A DNA stretch of 64,000 nucleotides from positions 11,796,028 through 11,860,027 of the forward strand of contig OZ020519.1 of assembly GCA_963971425.1 (NCBI GenBank). Direction: 5' to 3'. Below are positions 22,901 through 34,189 of the stretch, in pieces (positions within the stretch are counted from its first letter, which is position 1; every line of letters begins with the position of its first letter). Both the position numbers and the translations under genes were made by a program. This stretch comes from Bryoerythrophyllum caledonicum (taxonomy: Eukaryota > Streptophyta > Bryopsida > Pottiales > Pottiaceae). The notes beneath the pieces are model-generated. The model did not search any database and was not told where the DNA came from. It saw only the letters and a program-made list of their open reading frames with translations.

Positions 22901-23360
22901 TGAAAGTACGGGAGAGCGGGTGCCATAGTCACCTTCTTCTTGCTCTTTGTCATTCTTGTGAAAACTGAAGGTGTGGGATAGTGGATACTATTGTTGCCCA
23001 CTTCTTACCCTTGTCAATTTGCTTGTGAGAGTGATTGGAAGAGTTGTGGGATATGAGGTGCCATAGTCACCTTTTTCTTGCGCTTTGCCACCTTTGGGGG
23101 GTGACTAGTAGAGGTATGGGATGGTGAGTGACATTGTCGCTTTCCTCTTGCACTTCGGTTTGGAAATTGGATTATGGGAATGTATGGCTAGACTTTGGGT
23201 TGTTCTTATCAAATTATTGTGCACACTATTGGTGTCTTGCATCACATTGAGCTAAGTGTGGCATATGATAGTGAACAAGAAGTGGAATTCTAGCATTTCC
23301 CTAATCGAAGGTTATCATCCATTGTGAGCCCACTTGATACAACCTCGTAAACAGAGTGGG
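19916..23360 (+). other. long non-coding block, GC-rich at 20.5-22.3 kb; possible LTR of the downstream gag element
   Basis: No conserved protein is recognisable. Several overlapping frames of 60-170 codons exist on both strands in the GC-rich part and look like chance frames. The block begins where the RT fragment stops (near TGTTTGTGTAGGTGG at about 19921). It ends just before a primer-binding-site-like sequence and a gag frame, which is where a 5' LTR would be. A small inverted repeat GGTGG...CCACC sits at its left end. No second copy is in the window, so LTR identity cannot be shown. Confidence 0.4.
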
Positions 23361-23378
23361 TTGTATCGAGCATATGGG
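23361..23378 (+). other. possible primer-binding site (initiator tRNA-Met type)
   Basis: TTGTATCGAGCATATGGG resembles, with mismatches, the TGGTATCAGAGC type PBS of plant retroelements. It precedes the ATG of the gag region by 3 bases. Weak evidence. Confidence 0.35.
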
Positions 23379-23380
23379 AC

Positions 23381-25860
23381 ATGGATAGTGGAGGTAGGAA
23401 GAAAGAATCAAAAGACTCTAGTGCATCCAAGGTAGAGATTAGTACCAAGACACTTAGTCAGTTGATTTCTTGCCTCCAAGATTTGCAAGTTAAATCTTTA
23501 CCTTCCCAGACAAGCTCTAGTGGTAGGGATTTTGAGTTATCTCCCATAGCCAAGTCTCGAACCGGGACCCAAGACTTGCGGAAGCGAGGCACAAAGGTGC
23601 TAAGCGAAGAGTCTGTGCAGTATTGGACTTCACTTGGTGGGGTGCGCAAAGTTCGAGCGCTTTGGGCCAAGGAAGGTGTTCGAGCTCCTCTTTGGCGTGC
23701 ACGAGGCTAAGTTGAAGCGGTGGATCTTGTTGTTGGAGAGAAGGCTATTGTTCTAAAGAACGTTGGATCAAGGTACGCCGTGGAGGTGGCGGATTTCCGC
23801 CGAGGGTACCAATTGCCCACGTTCTCCCTCATCTTTACCGAGTTTGAGAGTGAGGGCTTTGTGTTTCTCACTACGTGGCAGTGGAAAGTAGGTATGTGGC
23901 GAGAGCGGGCTAGTAGTATGTAGGACACACTCACTTTGGAGCTACTCGATTGGAAAGTACCACCCACTATCTACGCTCCGAAGAAGAAGGGCACTCATGA
24001 AGTATGGCGCTTCTTTGATTGAGCCAACCAATTCTCAATCTGGAGACGTGGAAGGGGCCCGGTTTCACTCGGAGAAACACCCCATTTGCAGTAGACGTTC
24101 ATGAAAGAGTGGTGGAGGAAGTTACCACTCAATCGAAGGAAGAGGAGGATACAGTCCAACCGGTAGTAGAAGAACGTGAGTTTGTGGTAGAATCGTTGGT
24201 ATGTAGAGCAAATTCCCCACCAAGGAAGCCTTTGCAATCATATTTTGATTGGGAGGAGATGACTTCATCATATGATGGAGGAGGAAAACGGGGGGTGCGA
24301 CGGTTTTTGGGTGCCACGGGCACTATCGAAGCGGATGACTTCAAGAGGGAGTTCACCATGTGGTGTGAACTCCAGAAGTCTCGCAATCCAAACTTCAATC
24401 CTTACATGGTATGGAGGGCGTTATTTGGATGTCTAGAGGGAGCTCCGTTAGCGGATTATGGAGAATTCGAGGCGGCTCACCTCACGGAGATATTGGCGTG
24501 GAGGGATTTCTATACACCGAATTATGCGGACGTATTCGGCGGAGCGCCGAGTGTGCCATCACGTGTGAGAAAAGAGAAGCAAGAGGAGGGCACGAGTAGT
24601 GCCGAGGACTTGAGCCAACCGATGGAAACGGTGGCTATTCCACCTCCGTTTAACCCTACGGCCGTGTTCTTCACACAAATTCGTCGAGACTATCAAGGTC
24701 AACGGGCGGATAAGATGAAGGCATTGAGGTCTTTTGCGCGAGGAGGAGATGAGTCCGTGCGGGAAGCTCATGCGAGATTGCGGAGACTGATTTTTGCTAC
24801 TCACGGAGTCACGGAGCAGCAAGCGGTGCAGCACTGGTACAACATCTTAGAGAAGGAGCTGAAGACCTTAGTTCGCAATGAGACATTACGATTGGGTGAG
24901 CCACCGACTTTGAGATTTATATTCGAGACTTTGGAGCAAATAGAGATCAATTTATTGGAGGAGAAAGCGGCCATGGGATTTTTTAAACGAGAAGAGAAGG
25001 TTCATGAGAAGGTCAAGGTGGCCAAGGTTGCGGTTCCCTCCTACGCCACCGACACGGAAGCATTATGCTTTAGTTGTGGCAAACCGGGGCATTTGAGGAA
25101 GGATTGCAAGGAGGGCAAGTCCTCTACCCCCCAAACCGGTGGCTATTGCTCTGGTTGTGGTGCCAAGGGGCATTCTGAGGCTAAGTGTTGGAAGCTTCAT
25201 CCCGAGTTGAAGCCTTCTAGAGGCAAGGGAGCCAAAGCAAGCAACAAGGAGAAGGAGTTCAAGTCTTCGGGAGGAAACAAGAAAAGTTAGAAGGCGAAAT
25301 TCGCGGAGTTGGAGGCCAAGATGGCGGCCATGAGCGCGAATGCTGCTTTAGTCAGTGAGAAGCCCCAAGTCACTCCTAGTTTTCATGCTGGGGGCGGGTT
25401 TAGGCTCGATGATGACGAATTCGGGGACTATATACTAAGTGGCATGGCACTTGCTATCACGGATGGCTCACGGGAGGCTTATGCCCTTACGCGGAGTCAA
25501 ACACCGGTGACGAAGGAGGTTCTACGTGGAGCAAGTCCAACCTTGGATCCTCAACATGGAAAGGACAACCGGCAAGCTCGATTGCTAGAGTCTTTCACAT
25601 TGGAGGAGATGGTGCCAACATCTTCCATGGTGCCTCCAACGCGTCGGGGGCGTCAACAACTCGCCCTAAAGTTGGGATTGTAGAGCCATCAACTACGATG
25701 GTGAGAGAAGCGACAAACGTGGTTTGTGAGGCTTCACTATTTTCTGCTAAATTGATGTCACAAGAGGGCTTCAGTGCGGCGGCGGTCTTCAAGATGGCGC
25801 CTCAAATATGTGAGTTGGGTGACTCCACGGGCGTCAATGCGTTGAAGACGAAAGTGATTG
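23381..25860 (+). pseudogene. retrotransposon gag region with two CCHC zinc knuckles, broken
   Basis: The main frame is 24019-25290 (423 codons). It has a helical gag-like segment around residues 215-290 (WYNILEKELKTLVRNE), then CFSCGKPGHLRKDC and CSGCGAKGHSEAKC knuckles and a Lys-rich tail. Upstream frames at 23381-23710 and 23720-23923 probably belong to the same protein; stops and a frame change separate them. An in-frame TAG at 25288-25290 precedes a continuing frame (25309-25683). No protease or RT follows, because the coding sequence is cut at 26043 by the LTR-like unit. It could be the gag of the family whose pol remnant lies at 52276-54603, but nothing here proves the link. Gag would form the virus-like particle and package RNA. 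Confidence 0.75.
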
Positions 25861-26043
25861 AAGGATAGGTGGATAAGAGTCAAGAGGACAACGTGGAGGG
25901 GCTGCTTTCAGCAGCCATGCGTGTCAAGACCATGGCCTCCAGACCTACAATCGAGAGGTCTTCCATTACACCTGGTGTGGTGGTGGTTGACAACTCCCAG
26001 GGGATTTTCCAAATTGTTGGGCTCAAGGGGAGGTGTGAGTGGC

Positions 26044-28606
26044 CAAAGTGGGCCCTCACTCTTTTTTCTTTGTTTTTTTCGAGTTTTTGATAGTATTGAC
26101 CCAATTTTAGTTAAAGTAGTAGTCAATCCATCTATTAAAGTCAAATTCCTAGAGTAATAAACTTAGTGCCATGATGTCACACTACGGTTCCTATTTTTCC
26201 TCTTCCCTACTAATATGCTTGAAAGTGTAGTGGAAGTGGAGTGGGAATGAAGAGAAAGATAAAAAATGGGAAGGAAGTCCTTGGAAAATGACCAAAAATT
26301 GAGAAATGGGACAAAAATTATGGAAAAAAATTGAGAGAGTGTCTCCTAGCAGGTAGAAGTAGTGGTAAAATTTCTAGAATTTTCCGAGTTGAATTGCTAT
26401 TTATTTCTAGGGTTTGACTAGTGGATCGGCGGTTGACCGTTCGGGAAAAATACTTATTGAACTCCAAAAATGCTAGGAAAATTCAGGTAGACTAATTAGG
26501 GTGCTGGGAGTCCAGCTGTGTGGTTTGTTTTTGAAGTTAGAAGTAAATTGCAAATCATCAGTAGTTAGTACTAGACCTAGTGTAATAGTCTTTAAAAGAT
26601 CAAGAGGAAAAGAAAAAAAAAAAAAAAAAGGAAGAAAAGAAAAGAAGGTGGTTGGGTGTGCTTCCCCATGCACATGCCACATGACAATTCTTGCCACCAT
26701 GGAATTAATTTTAGGGAGGCTTGTCAGGAGCAAAGCGGCGAGTTAATGCTAGTAATAAACTAAAAACATGCAAAAACGGCTGTAAGTAGCCAATCCTGCA
26801 CTTCTGTGAGAGGTCATGGGCTGCCTCATTTAAACTAAGCCAGTCTTGTCGGGGAAGAAAAACGAGAAAGACCAAAAGAAAAAGAAAAAAAAGAAAAAAA
26901 AAGAGAAACCAGCCAGGCTGAGTCGCTGGCGAGAGAGCTGGAGTTCTCTGGATTTCCGGGGGCCGTTTTTTTTGGGGAGCGAGGAGGAGTTCCTGCGAGC
27001 AAGAGGGAGGGCTGGAGCTCTCGTTTTTTTGGGTTGGGTTTGTTTTTTTTTGTGGTTGGTGGGTGTGCGCCCTGGGCGCGAGGGAGAGCTGGCCTCTCTG
27101 CGTTTTTTTTTTTGGAGAAGAGGCTCCTACGCGAGCTGGAGGAAGCTCCTGCGAGCTGGAGGAGAGGCTCTTCCGGTTTTGGTGGTGAGCGCACCGGCTG
27201 CGCGCGAGGAGGTGTCTCCGTGTTGGTGGGTGCGAGCGCTCCTGGAGCCGGAGGGCGTGTGTGCGCGCGAGGTCTCGCTCTTCGTTTTTTCTGGAAGCTG
27301 AAGCGCTCCGGTGTGAGAGGCTCCTACGCGAGCTGGAGGAAGCTCCTGCGAGCTGGAAGAGAGGCTCTTCCGGTTTTGGTGGTGAGCGCACCTGGAGCCG
27401 GAGGGCGTGTGTGCGCGCGAGGTCTCGCTCTTCGTTTTTTCTGAAAGCTGAAGCGCTCCGGTGTGAGAGGCTCCTGCGCGAGCTGGAGGGTGTACCTGCG
27501 CGAGGAGGTGGATCGGCGTGGGTGAGCGAGAAGCTCCTGCGAGCGGGGAGCTGTTTTCTCTTGGAAGACTCTGTTTTGGTGGTGCGCATCTGTGCGCGCG
27601 ATCTGTGAAGGGTGAGCTGGTGAACTGAAATTCGGTGATGGAGTGCCGCGGAGAGTACGCACCTGCGTGCGCGAAGTAGGAGGTGGCGTGTGAATGTGAG
27701 TCTGGTGCGAATTGCTGGAGGTCGTCACTCGGTTGTCGTGGAGCTGCACGCGAGGTCTGGGGAGCTGGAGCTGTTGTGCGAGAGATCAAGAGCCGGCGCG
27801 CGCGGTGCTAGCTGGAGAGAAGGTGCTGGAGAGCTGCGAGGAACAGGTGTTAAAATTCCGGTGGCCGAATCTCATGCGGAAGCGCTGGCGAATTTTTGCC
27901 AGAATTAGGTATTTGGCCACAAGTTCCTTCAGAACTGAACCAGTTCGCAGCCCATTGACTCCGTCCTGTATGCATAAGTTCGTCTTGGTTCATAATGATG
28001 TGTTGAGATCGTTGGTGCATGGAAATTGCTTGTGATGGTGGTTTCTATGTCCTCGGCCTGCTGAATTCGGTTTTAAATGGTTCATTCAAGTTGGAAATGA
28101 GTTGCTGATCACTGTGAGAGGAATTTTTTTTGGATTCGGAGTCTCGAGTCAAGAGATAAGTGCTGTTGAAGTTGCTGCCACAAAACGGGATCTGGATCAG
28201 GCCTGATCAGCCGACCTAAACTCGAAAAATTAACCAAAAAATAAAATAAAATAAAATAAATAAAAAATAAAAAATATATATATATATATAAATAAAAATA
28301 ATAGTAATAATCATGATAATCAATAACCGTAACGATTAGATAACAAATAAGTAAATAATTACCTATACCTAATTAATTTATCCGGAGTTAAGTGTTTAAG
28401 TTCCAAGGAAGGGTCAATCGAGTCCACATGACTGGGTTAAAATAATAGTATTATTAAACTCTAAATATATAAATAGACATAACCAAGGATCCAGCCCCAG
28501 TAAATTAGAATATACAGATAAGCATCAGGAATGTTAAGTGGTGTAACATTAGGACCTTGTAGGTTTAAAAATTGATTCTCTTAGGGGGTCTATTTTTGGC
28601 CTTACA
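26044..28606 (+). mobile_element. 2.6-kb LTR-like unit, copy 1
   Basis: Non-coding unit starting TGTGAGTGGCC and ending GGCCTTACA, repeated in reverse orientation at 54606-57228. It contains a poly-A stretch near 26615, an A-rich patch near 26880, and a GC-rich part (27120-27480) with an internal tandem duplication of about 199 bp. The second duplicate is about 57 bp shorter here than in copy 2. An AT-rich tract with (TA)n lies near 28275. TG..CA ends and length suggest a long LTR, here solo. Left flank is a gag remnant, right flank is RNaseH coding sequence, and no matching target duplication is seen. Reading frames across it are low-complexity (Arg/Ser/Pro-rich) and not genes. Confidence 0.75.
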
Positions 28607-30497
28607 GGGTACTAGGCCATATGGGGTGGTATCGTGAGCTCATACCTAATTACGCGATAATTACCCTCCCCATTACCAAGTTGCAGCAAAAACTCACCAA
28701 GTTTGAGTGGACTCGCGCATGCGAAGTAGCTTTTGGGCTTCTGAAAGAGAAGTTGAGTACGTATCCGGTGTTGCAACCACCACGGTGGGGAATGGCCTTC
28801 CACGTATATTGTGACGCTAGTACGCTAGCAGTGGGCAGTGTTCTCTGCCAGCCAGTTGAGGGGCAATCCCCGAGTCGTGATTTTCCTATCGCATACGCTA
28901 GTAGGCAATTAAATCACGCGGAAAAGAATTACTCGACCACAGAGCGAGAATGTCTTGCGATGGTTTTTTCCGTGAAGAAGTTTAGACACTACCTTTTGAG
29001 CCACCAAGTAGTTTTTTACGTCGACCATATGGCGATAAAATATTTGGTTAACAAGCCGGAGTTGAGCGGGAGACTAGCAAGGTGGGTATTGCTTCTTCAA
29101 GAATTTGATTACACTGTCGAGTACAAGCCGGGGTCTGCACACAAACAGGCAGACCATCTATCGAGGTTGTTAGAGGGAACAGAAACCTTGCCTATAGATG
29201 ACAATTTAGTTGATGAGACCCTTTTCCTAGTCACGGCACGGCCTCTATGGTATGCGGGGATAGTGGATTTCCTGACAACTCAACAATTTCCCCCGGAAAT
29301 GTCCAAGGAGGAACGGAGAAAGATTCGTGTGAACAGTAGGCGATTCGTGGTGTTGGGGAACCGACTTTACAAGCGGGGATTAGATAGGATTCTGAGACGT
29401 TGCGTAGTTGAGGAAGAGGTAGAGTCGATTCTCTCCGCGTGTCATGACAGCGCGTGCGGAGGACATTTTTCGGGTCAATTGACGGGCCAAAAGGTTTTGC
29501 GTGCTGGTTACTTTTGGCCAACACTCTTTCAAGATGCTCACAAGTATGTGAGAAAATGTGATGCTTGCCAACGTTTCGCTAGAAACGATCTACACATGCA
29601 ACTTCCGTTGCATATTTCCTTACCCATAGTTCCCTTCGAAAAATGGGGGATTGATTATGTGGGGGAAATTCACCCCCATTCATCTCGTGGTATGGCTTAC
29701 ATTATAGTCGCCACGGAATATCTTACCAAGTGGGCGGAGGCAAAGGCCGTGCGCTCCAATGATGCCAAGAATGCGGCAGCATTTTTGTTCGAGAACGTGA
29801 TCACACGATTTGGAGTTCCAAGGATTTTAGTGAGTGATAGGGGGTCTCATTTTTTAAATGACGTGATTGCCGCCATGACGGAGAGGTTTCAAATTGATCA
29901 TAGGAAAACTACCCCGTACCACCCGCAAACCAACGGTCAGACGGAGAGAGTCAATCAAACTCTTGGTACTATTTTGCGAAAAACTCTGCGTGACTCCAAA
30001 TGAGATTGGGATGTCAAATTGTCAGCTGCCTTGTGGGCCTATCGGACTACATACAAGGTCACCACTAGAGCGACACCATTCTCACTAGTATATGGCGTGG
30101 AGGCTGTACTTCCAATTGAGTTTGAGGTACCTTCGTTGCGAATTGCAATAGATGCGCGGTTGACAGACCAACAATCACTGAAGGCGCGACTGTTCGAGTT
30201 GGAGGCGTTGGATGAGGGCCGACAACGCGGCACCCAACATTTGGAGGCAATTCAGAGAAGGAGGAAGGTGTTGTTTGACAAGAGCCATAAGGTCCGAGTT
30301 TTGAGATCTGGAATGCTCGTACTTTTACAAGATGCTCGGAAGGTAGACTTTCCCAGCAAATTTGACGCCGTCTGGCTAGGTCCGTACTTGGTGACCGAGG
30401 TGTTTATAAACAACTCAGTCCAATTGGAAACCTTGAATGGTCAACGTTTTCCAACGAGGACGTCGGGCAGTAGGTGCAAGGAATATAGGACTTGATA
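28607..30497 (+). pseudogene. Ty3/gypsy RNaseH-integrase fragment
   Basis: Coding starts abruptly at the LTR-like unit with LGHMGWYREL, the connection between RT and RNaseH. RNaseH shows FHVYCDASTLAVG, TTERECLAMVF and YVDHMAIKYL. Integrase shows the H-H-C-C finger (HDSACGGHF ... CDACQRFARN) and catalytic segments GIDYVGEI, VSDRGSHFLND and GQTERVNQ. An in-frame TGA at 30001-30003 stands where the related element at 57862 has an Arg codon. The frame then continues (30019-30495) through the C-terminal integrase part to CKEYRT. RT and everything upstream are missing, so it is inactive. Close relative of the minus-strand element at 57862-63834. Confidence 0.9.
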
Positions 30498-30617
30498 AGC
30501 TAAAAGCTCATCGAAAATCCCCTCACGCTTGGGAACAAGGGCAATGTGAATACTTGCAAGACAAACTAACAAATTTCAAATTTAAATGCGTAGCAAGAGA
30601 TTCTGAATCCGCCCCCT

Positions 30618-30628
30618 GATGGTCGCCA
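30618..30628 (-). other. PBS-like motif TGGCGACCATC, antisense to the preceding pol
   Basis: On the minus strand the order is ...GGGCTCACA-TAAT-TGGCGACCATCAGGGG, the layout of an LTR end followed by a primer-binding site of tRNA-Arg type (TGGCGAC...). The identical 11 bases occur at 57231-57241 in the same relation to another pol gene. It could instead be a conserved 3'-terminal motif of this family. Confidence 0.4.
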
Positions 30629-30632
30629 ATTA

Positions 30633-33447
30633 TGTGAGCCCAATTAATGGTTCACATTTGGTTTTAGACTAACTATTTAGAAACTAGCAAATTAGTCAGA
30701 CCATTGTGATTAGATGTAGTTAATTAGTAGTAGAGCTTTAGACTATCATTGAATTAGTGTTGGTAGAAGAATCTGGTTGTTAATAGGAAAATAGATGTGC
30801 GAGAAGCAAAAAGAGACAAAATGAAACTTAAAGTGTGGTGCAAGTGGGAGAAGTAGAAGAATGAGCATTAGGGATGTAGAATATTAATTAGAGGTAGTGG
30901 AGTTAGATATCGAGGAATTTTAATTGTTGAATGATTATTGATGAAGTTAGTTTAGTGTTTTAGTGATAGAGTAGAGTGTGGGAAAGACTCATATGAAAGA
31001 AGAAAGAAGAAAGAAGAAGAAGAAGGGTTGGAGAAGGATTGCTAATCTTTTTGTTGGATTAATTAGAATCGAAATTATTGGGGGACTTGCAATTAGTTTG
31101 CAAATTGTTAGTTTAAATGATCTAGAACTCGGATTGGGGTGTATGAATAGTCAAACCTAGTGTTTCAATGTGTTTTAAACACATTGGTGAGGTTAATTTT
31201 GGCAAAAGGCCTTTAATTTAGGGGTTTTAGGCGTGTTCAGCCCTAAAATCGGGATTAGGGCTAGAGTGATCGTGGGCCCTTGATCTTGATTAGGGGTTGT
31301 TAGGTTCAAGGATGGGGATGTGGCCGCCACCCTTGAGACTCTTCCTACTTGTATAAGAGGGCTTGGTTGGCCAAGCTTTCTCTCTCTCTTGTGTGGGCGA
31401 AGCCATGTCCAAGTGCTCCCCCATTTACCCTTGTTTTGTAAGAGCTGCGGTTGCATTGCTCTTGTGTGTTAGATATTTAAAGATTTAACGAGGAAGTTTA
31501 CCAGTAGTTAGATCTTGTTGTTAGCTTTCTAGAGACACCAAGCATGTTGTGTTTGGGGCAAAGATGAGGAAGTTGTGATGGTTTTAGTATTGAGGGATCT
31601 GCTGCTAGCCAGATTTGGTGCGTCAACTTTGGCGGACTACTGCGAGCGGACTACGACGGCTTTGAAGCTGATCTTTGGAAGGCGCGTGGAGCTTCAAGTT
31701 GGCCTTCCGTGGACACTAAGCACGTGCAATTCCGAGTGAAGACAAAGGAGTTATGGCCAATGAAGTGCGAGAGGGTCGACGGCCGCAAGAGTTGAAGGGC
31801 AGTAACTTTGGAGGCCCGTAAATTTTTATTGGTAAGAGGTTTTTTGGTGTTTTTTGCGTGTGCTGGAGCGGCGTGAAGTCTACCCCCTACGGTCCAAGTT
31901 TTGTGATCATTGGAGAACCGAGAAGGACGTGGCTGTCGATTAAGAGCGAGGAGGTCCTGCCGCCGGTAGTTCTCAAGCATCAACTTCGGTGGGCTACTGC
32001 GGGCGAACCCCAACGACTTTGGAGCCGATATTTGGAGAATATGTAGATCTGGAAGTCAGCTTTTCAAAGACCCTGGGCACGCTTGAAGGAGATCTACGAC
32101 CACGAAGTTACAACTGTTTTAGTGACAGGGGGTCCTGCTGCCCTTCCGACCCCCTTCAAACTCAATTTTTTCACTAATTGTTGTTTTTTTTTATTTGCAT
32201 GGTGTATTGTGGAGTTGAAGTATGAATGTTGTTGATGATGGGTGAAGGTGCACATGTGAAGCCCCGGCCTATGGCACGGTTCTGGTGCATCAACATTCAT
32301 TTGCTTGTGTTCCAACCTAGGGTATTGTGTATGTTTTGTGAGGGTTGCTTGCATTAGGAATGGTCTAGTAACTTGGAGTTTTACGAGAGTGTGATAATTT
32401 TTATATTTTTCTTAAAATTAAAAAAATTAAATTAAATTAAAAAAATTAAAATTTAAATTTAAAAAAAAAACAAAAGTCAAAAGTGAAATCCAGGGGGGGG
32501 GAAAGTAAATGTTTTAACCTAGAGTTAAAGTCTAATTCATTTATGTGAATTGAAGTTACTTGAGTTAAATTTATTTACTTGGGAAAAAATATTTACTGTA
32601 GGTTAAACTTAAGTTACTTAGGGTAAGTTTAATTTACTTTGGGATTAATTGAAATTACTTAATCTAATTTATCTTTGCGTGAATTTATATCTACTTTTAG
32701 GTTAACTTTATTCTAATTGGGTTAAACAATTTTATGGAAGTTAAGTGGTAATTCCTTGTATGCGATAAACATCATGTGGATTGGTATTGAATTACTAGAA
32801 TGTGAGTGATTTTAACCCCCTACTACTAAACGCAATCAAGGGGGGTGAAATATCACTCACAGGGATGTAGTAGTGCATCTCGTTAGGATACATTAAATGA
32901 CGTAGTTTTAGCTTTCTTGCTCCTCGTTGCAGTAGAACCGCGACTTTGGTGTGCCCATCCAGCTCTGCACGTCGACGTGCAGAGCTGCAGGACATAATAG
33001 GTTAAATTAAACTGTGATAATTAGGAAAGCGTAATCAGGCATCCAGTATTTCAAAAGCAAGCTTGAAAGAAATCAACCATTTAATATATTGAACTCACAG
33101 TTCACCCAAACAGAGGCTCATTCTCGTTCAATGACCAGAATGAAGAATCCGAATTATGCTCCAACTCCCCAACCAAGTCGAAGCATAATGCCGATTCTAG
33201 TATTATGACCATTGACGAAAACCCTCCAGGAACTTATTAGCACTTTCTCTCTATAAAAATCAGTTCATCTAGTGGATATGGTAAGATCCAAAGTAAGCTC
33301 ACTAGGGGTTTTGATAACTTCCTCTGTCGGCGTTGCCTGATCGGCTGATCCGGTGGACATAGTTAGGTCCAGCTACACGCCGACGTGATCGTTCGACAAG
33401 AAGTCTAGAAAATGCACGCGGCTCTGGGTAGATTTACAGGTTCCAGG
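30633..33447. other. LTR-like and unassigned non-coding sequence
   Basis: Begins TGTGAGCCCAATTAATGG right after the motif above, as expected for an LTR border. It contains a CT-rich promoter-like patch (31380), long A/T runs (32400-32470) and pairs of ACTTTGG/GGACTAC-type segments near 31630 and 31990. The other LTR edge is not evident. No supported gene. Confidence 0.4.
32801..32861. repeat. 22-bp-arm inverted repeat (hairpin)
   Basis: TGTGAGTGATTTTAACCCCC and its near reverse complement GGGGGGTGAAATATCACTCACA are separated by about 18 bases. Together they can form one long hairpin. It may be a MITE remnant or fold-back element. Confidence 0.7.
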
Positions 33448-33450
33448 TCA

Positions 33451-33690
33451 AGAATGCGGATGCGACGTGAAGATGCCACCTCTGGTGGTGTCGAGATGCT
33501 CCGGGTCCATCACGTTGGTCTGGAACCTGTCGTAGATGTTGGCGAAGCCGCGCCAGGAGGAGCCCTCGAATGGCTCGCACACTAGGTTCGCGGGGATGAA
33601 GTCTTCGGCGCCCGCTAGAAGAAAGACCCGATTTGTTAGAATCGAGTACAGGAATCGATTCTGGAATTCAAACAGCTCGTATCCCGGTTC
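33451..33690 (-). pseudogene. GT37 (xyloglucan fucosyltransferase)-like gene fragment
   Basis: About 75 codons on the minus strand read FLYSILTNRVFLLAGAE, NLVCEPFEGSSW and then DRFQTNVMDPEHL. This matches my memory of plant FUT1-type proteins, in which FLYALLTxRVLL is followed within about 20 residues by CEPFPGTSW. GT37 enzymes are Golgi fucosyltransferases of cell-wall glycans. The fragment begins at a minisatellite and ends at a stop at 33448-33450, so neither the start nor the catalytic C-terminal domain is present. It lies some 2 kb upstream of a CACTA gene, so capture by a transposon is possible. It may also be one exon of a broken host gene. Confidence 0.55.
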
Positions 33691-33733
33691 ATGAAGTACG
33701 TCGTCATGATGCCCTCTCTGTACATGCACGTCT

Positions 33734-33875
33734 GTGCATGCACGAGTACTCTCGCACTGTGCATGCACGAGTACTCTCGCACTGTGCATGCACGAGTACT
33801 CTCGCACTGTGCATGCACGAGTACTCTCGCACTGTGCATGCACGAGTACTCTCGCACTGTGCATGCACGTCCTGT
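33734..33875. repeat. 25-bp minisatellite
   Basis: Five exact units of 25 bp starting GTGCATGCACGAG and ending CTCGCACT, plus a degenerate sixth. Each unit contains the palindrome TGCATGCA. Because 25 is not a multiple of three, the array reads through without stops in several frames and gives false proteins with a 25-residue period. Confidence 0.95.
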
Positions 33876-34167
33876 ACATGCACGAGTACTCTCACAGAGC
33901 CGTGTAGTCACTCTATTCTCGTGGAGAATTTGGGGAATTCCAGACGTCCAATAAAGTGTAACGCACGCGAAGAGAATGTCAAGCTTGTCGCGGGAGAGTA
34001 GACCGCTGCCGGATGGACCCGGTCTAGAACACAAGTAGGCGTGGGGCCACTGGTACGGCATCACGATGATACACAGTGTTGGAAAACTTTGTGGTTTTTC
34101 ATGTACAGTACATCGAGACCGGATTTTGTTAAGAGTTAACAATCGGAGATGCACCGCTATATTTCAA

Positions 34168-34189
34168 GCTGTTTGAATTCCAGAATCGG
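34168..34189 (+). repeat. inverted copy of a 22-bp piece of the GT37-like fragment
   Basis: AGCTGTTTGAATTCCAGAATCG is the reverse complement of the start of the GT37-like fragment (about 33655-33678). The two copies flank the minisatellite and about 480 bp in all, so the segment could form a stem-loop. Confidence 0.75.

Noticed and set aside
26711-27789. Long Arg/Ser/Pro-rich frames on both strands (also 55423-56550)
   Set aside because: Low-complexity frames in the GC-rich part of the LTR-like unit. Overlapping frames are equally open and there are no domains.
31193-32354. Short frames of 60-120 codons between 30.9 and 32.4 kb
   Set aside because: No domains, overlapping on both strands, inside LTR-like sequence.
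33448-34154. Several Cys/Thr/His-rich frames on both strands
   Set aside because: They come from the 25-bp minisatellite. Only the part at 33451-33690 outside the repeat shows protein similarity.
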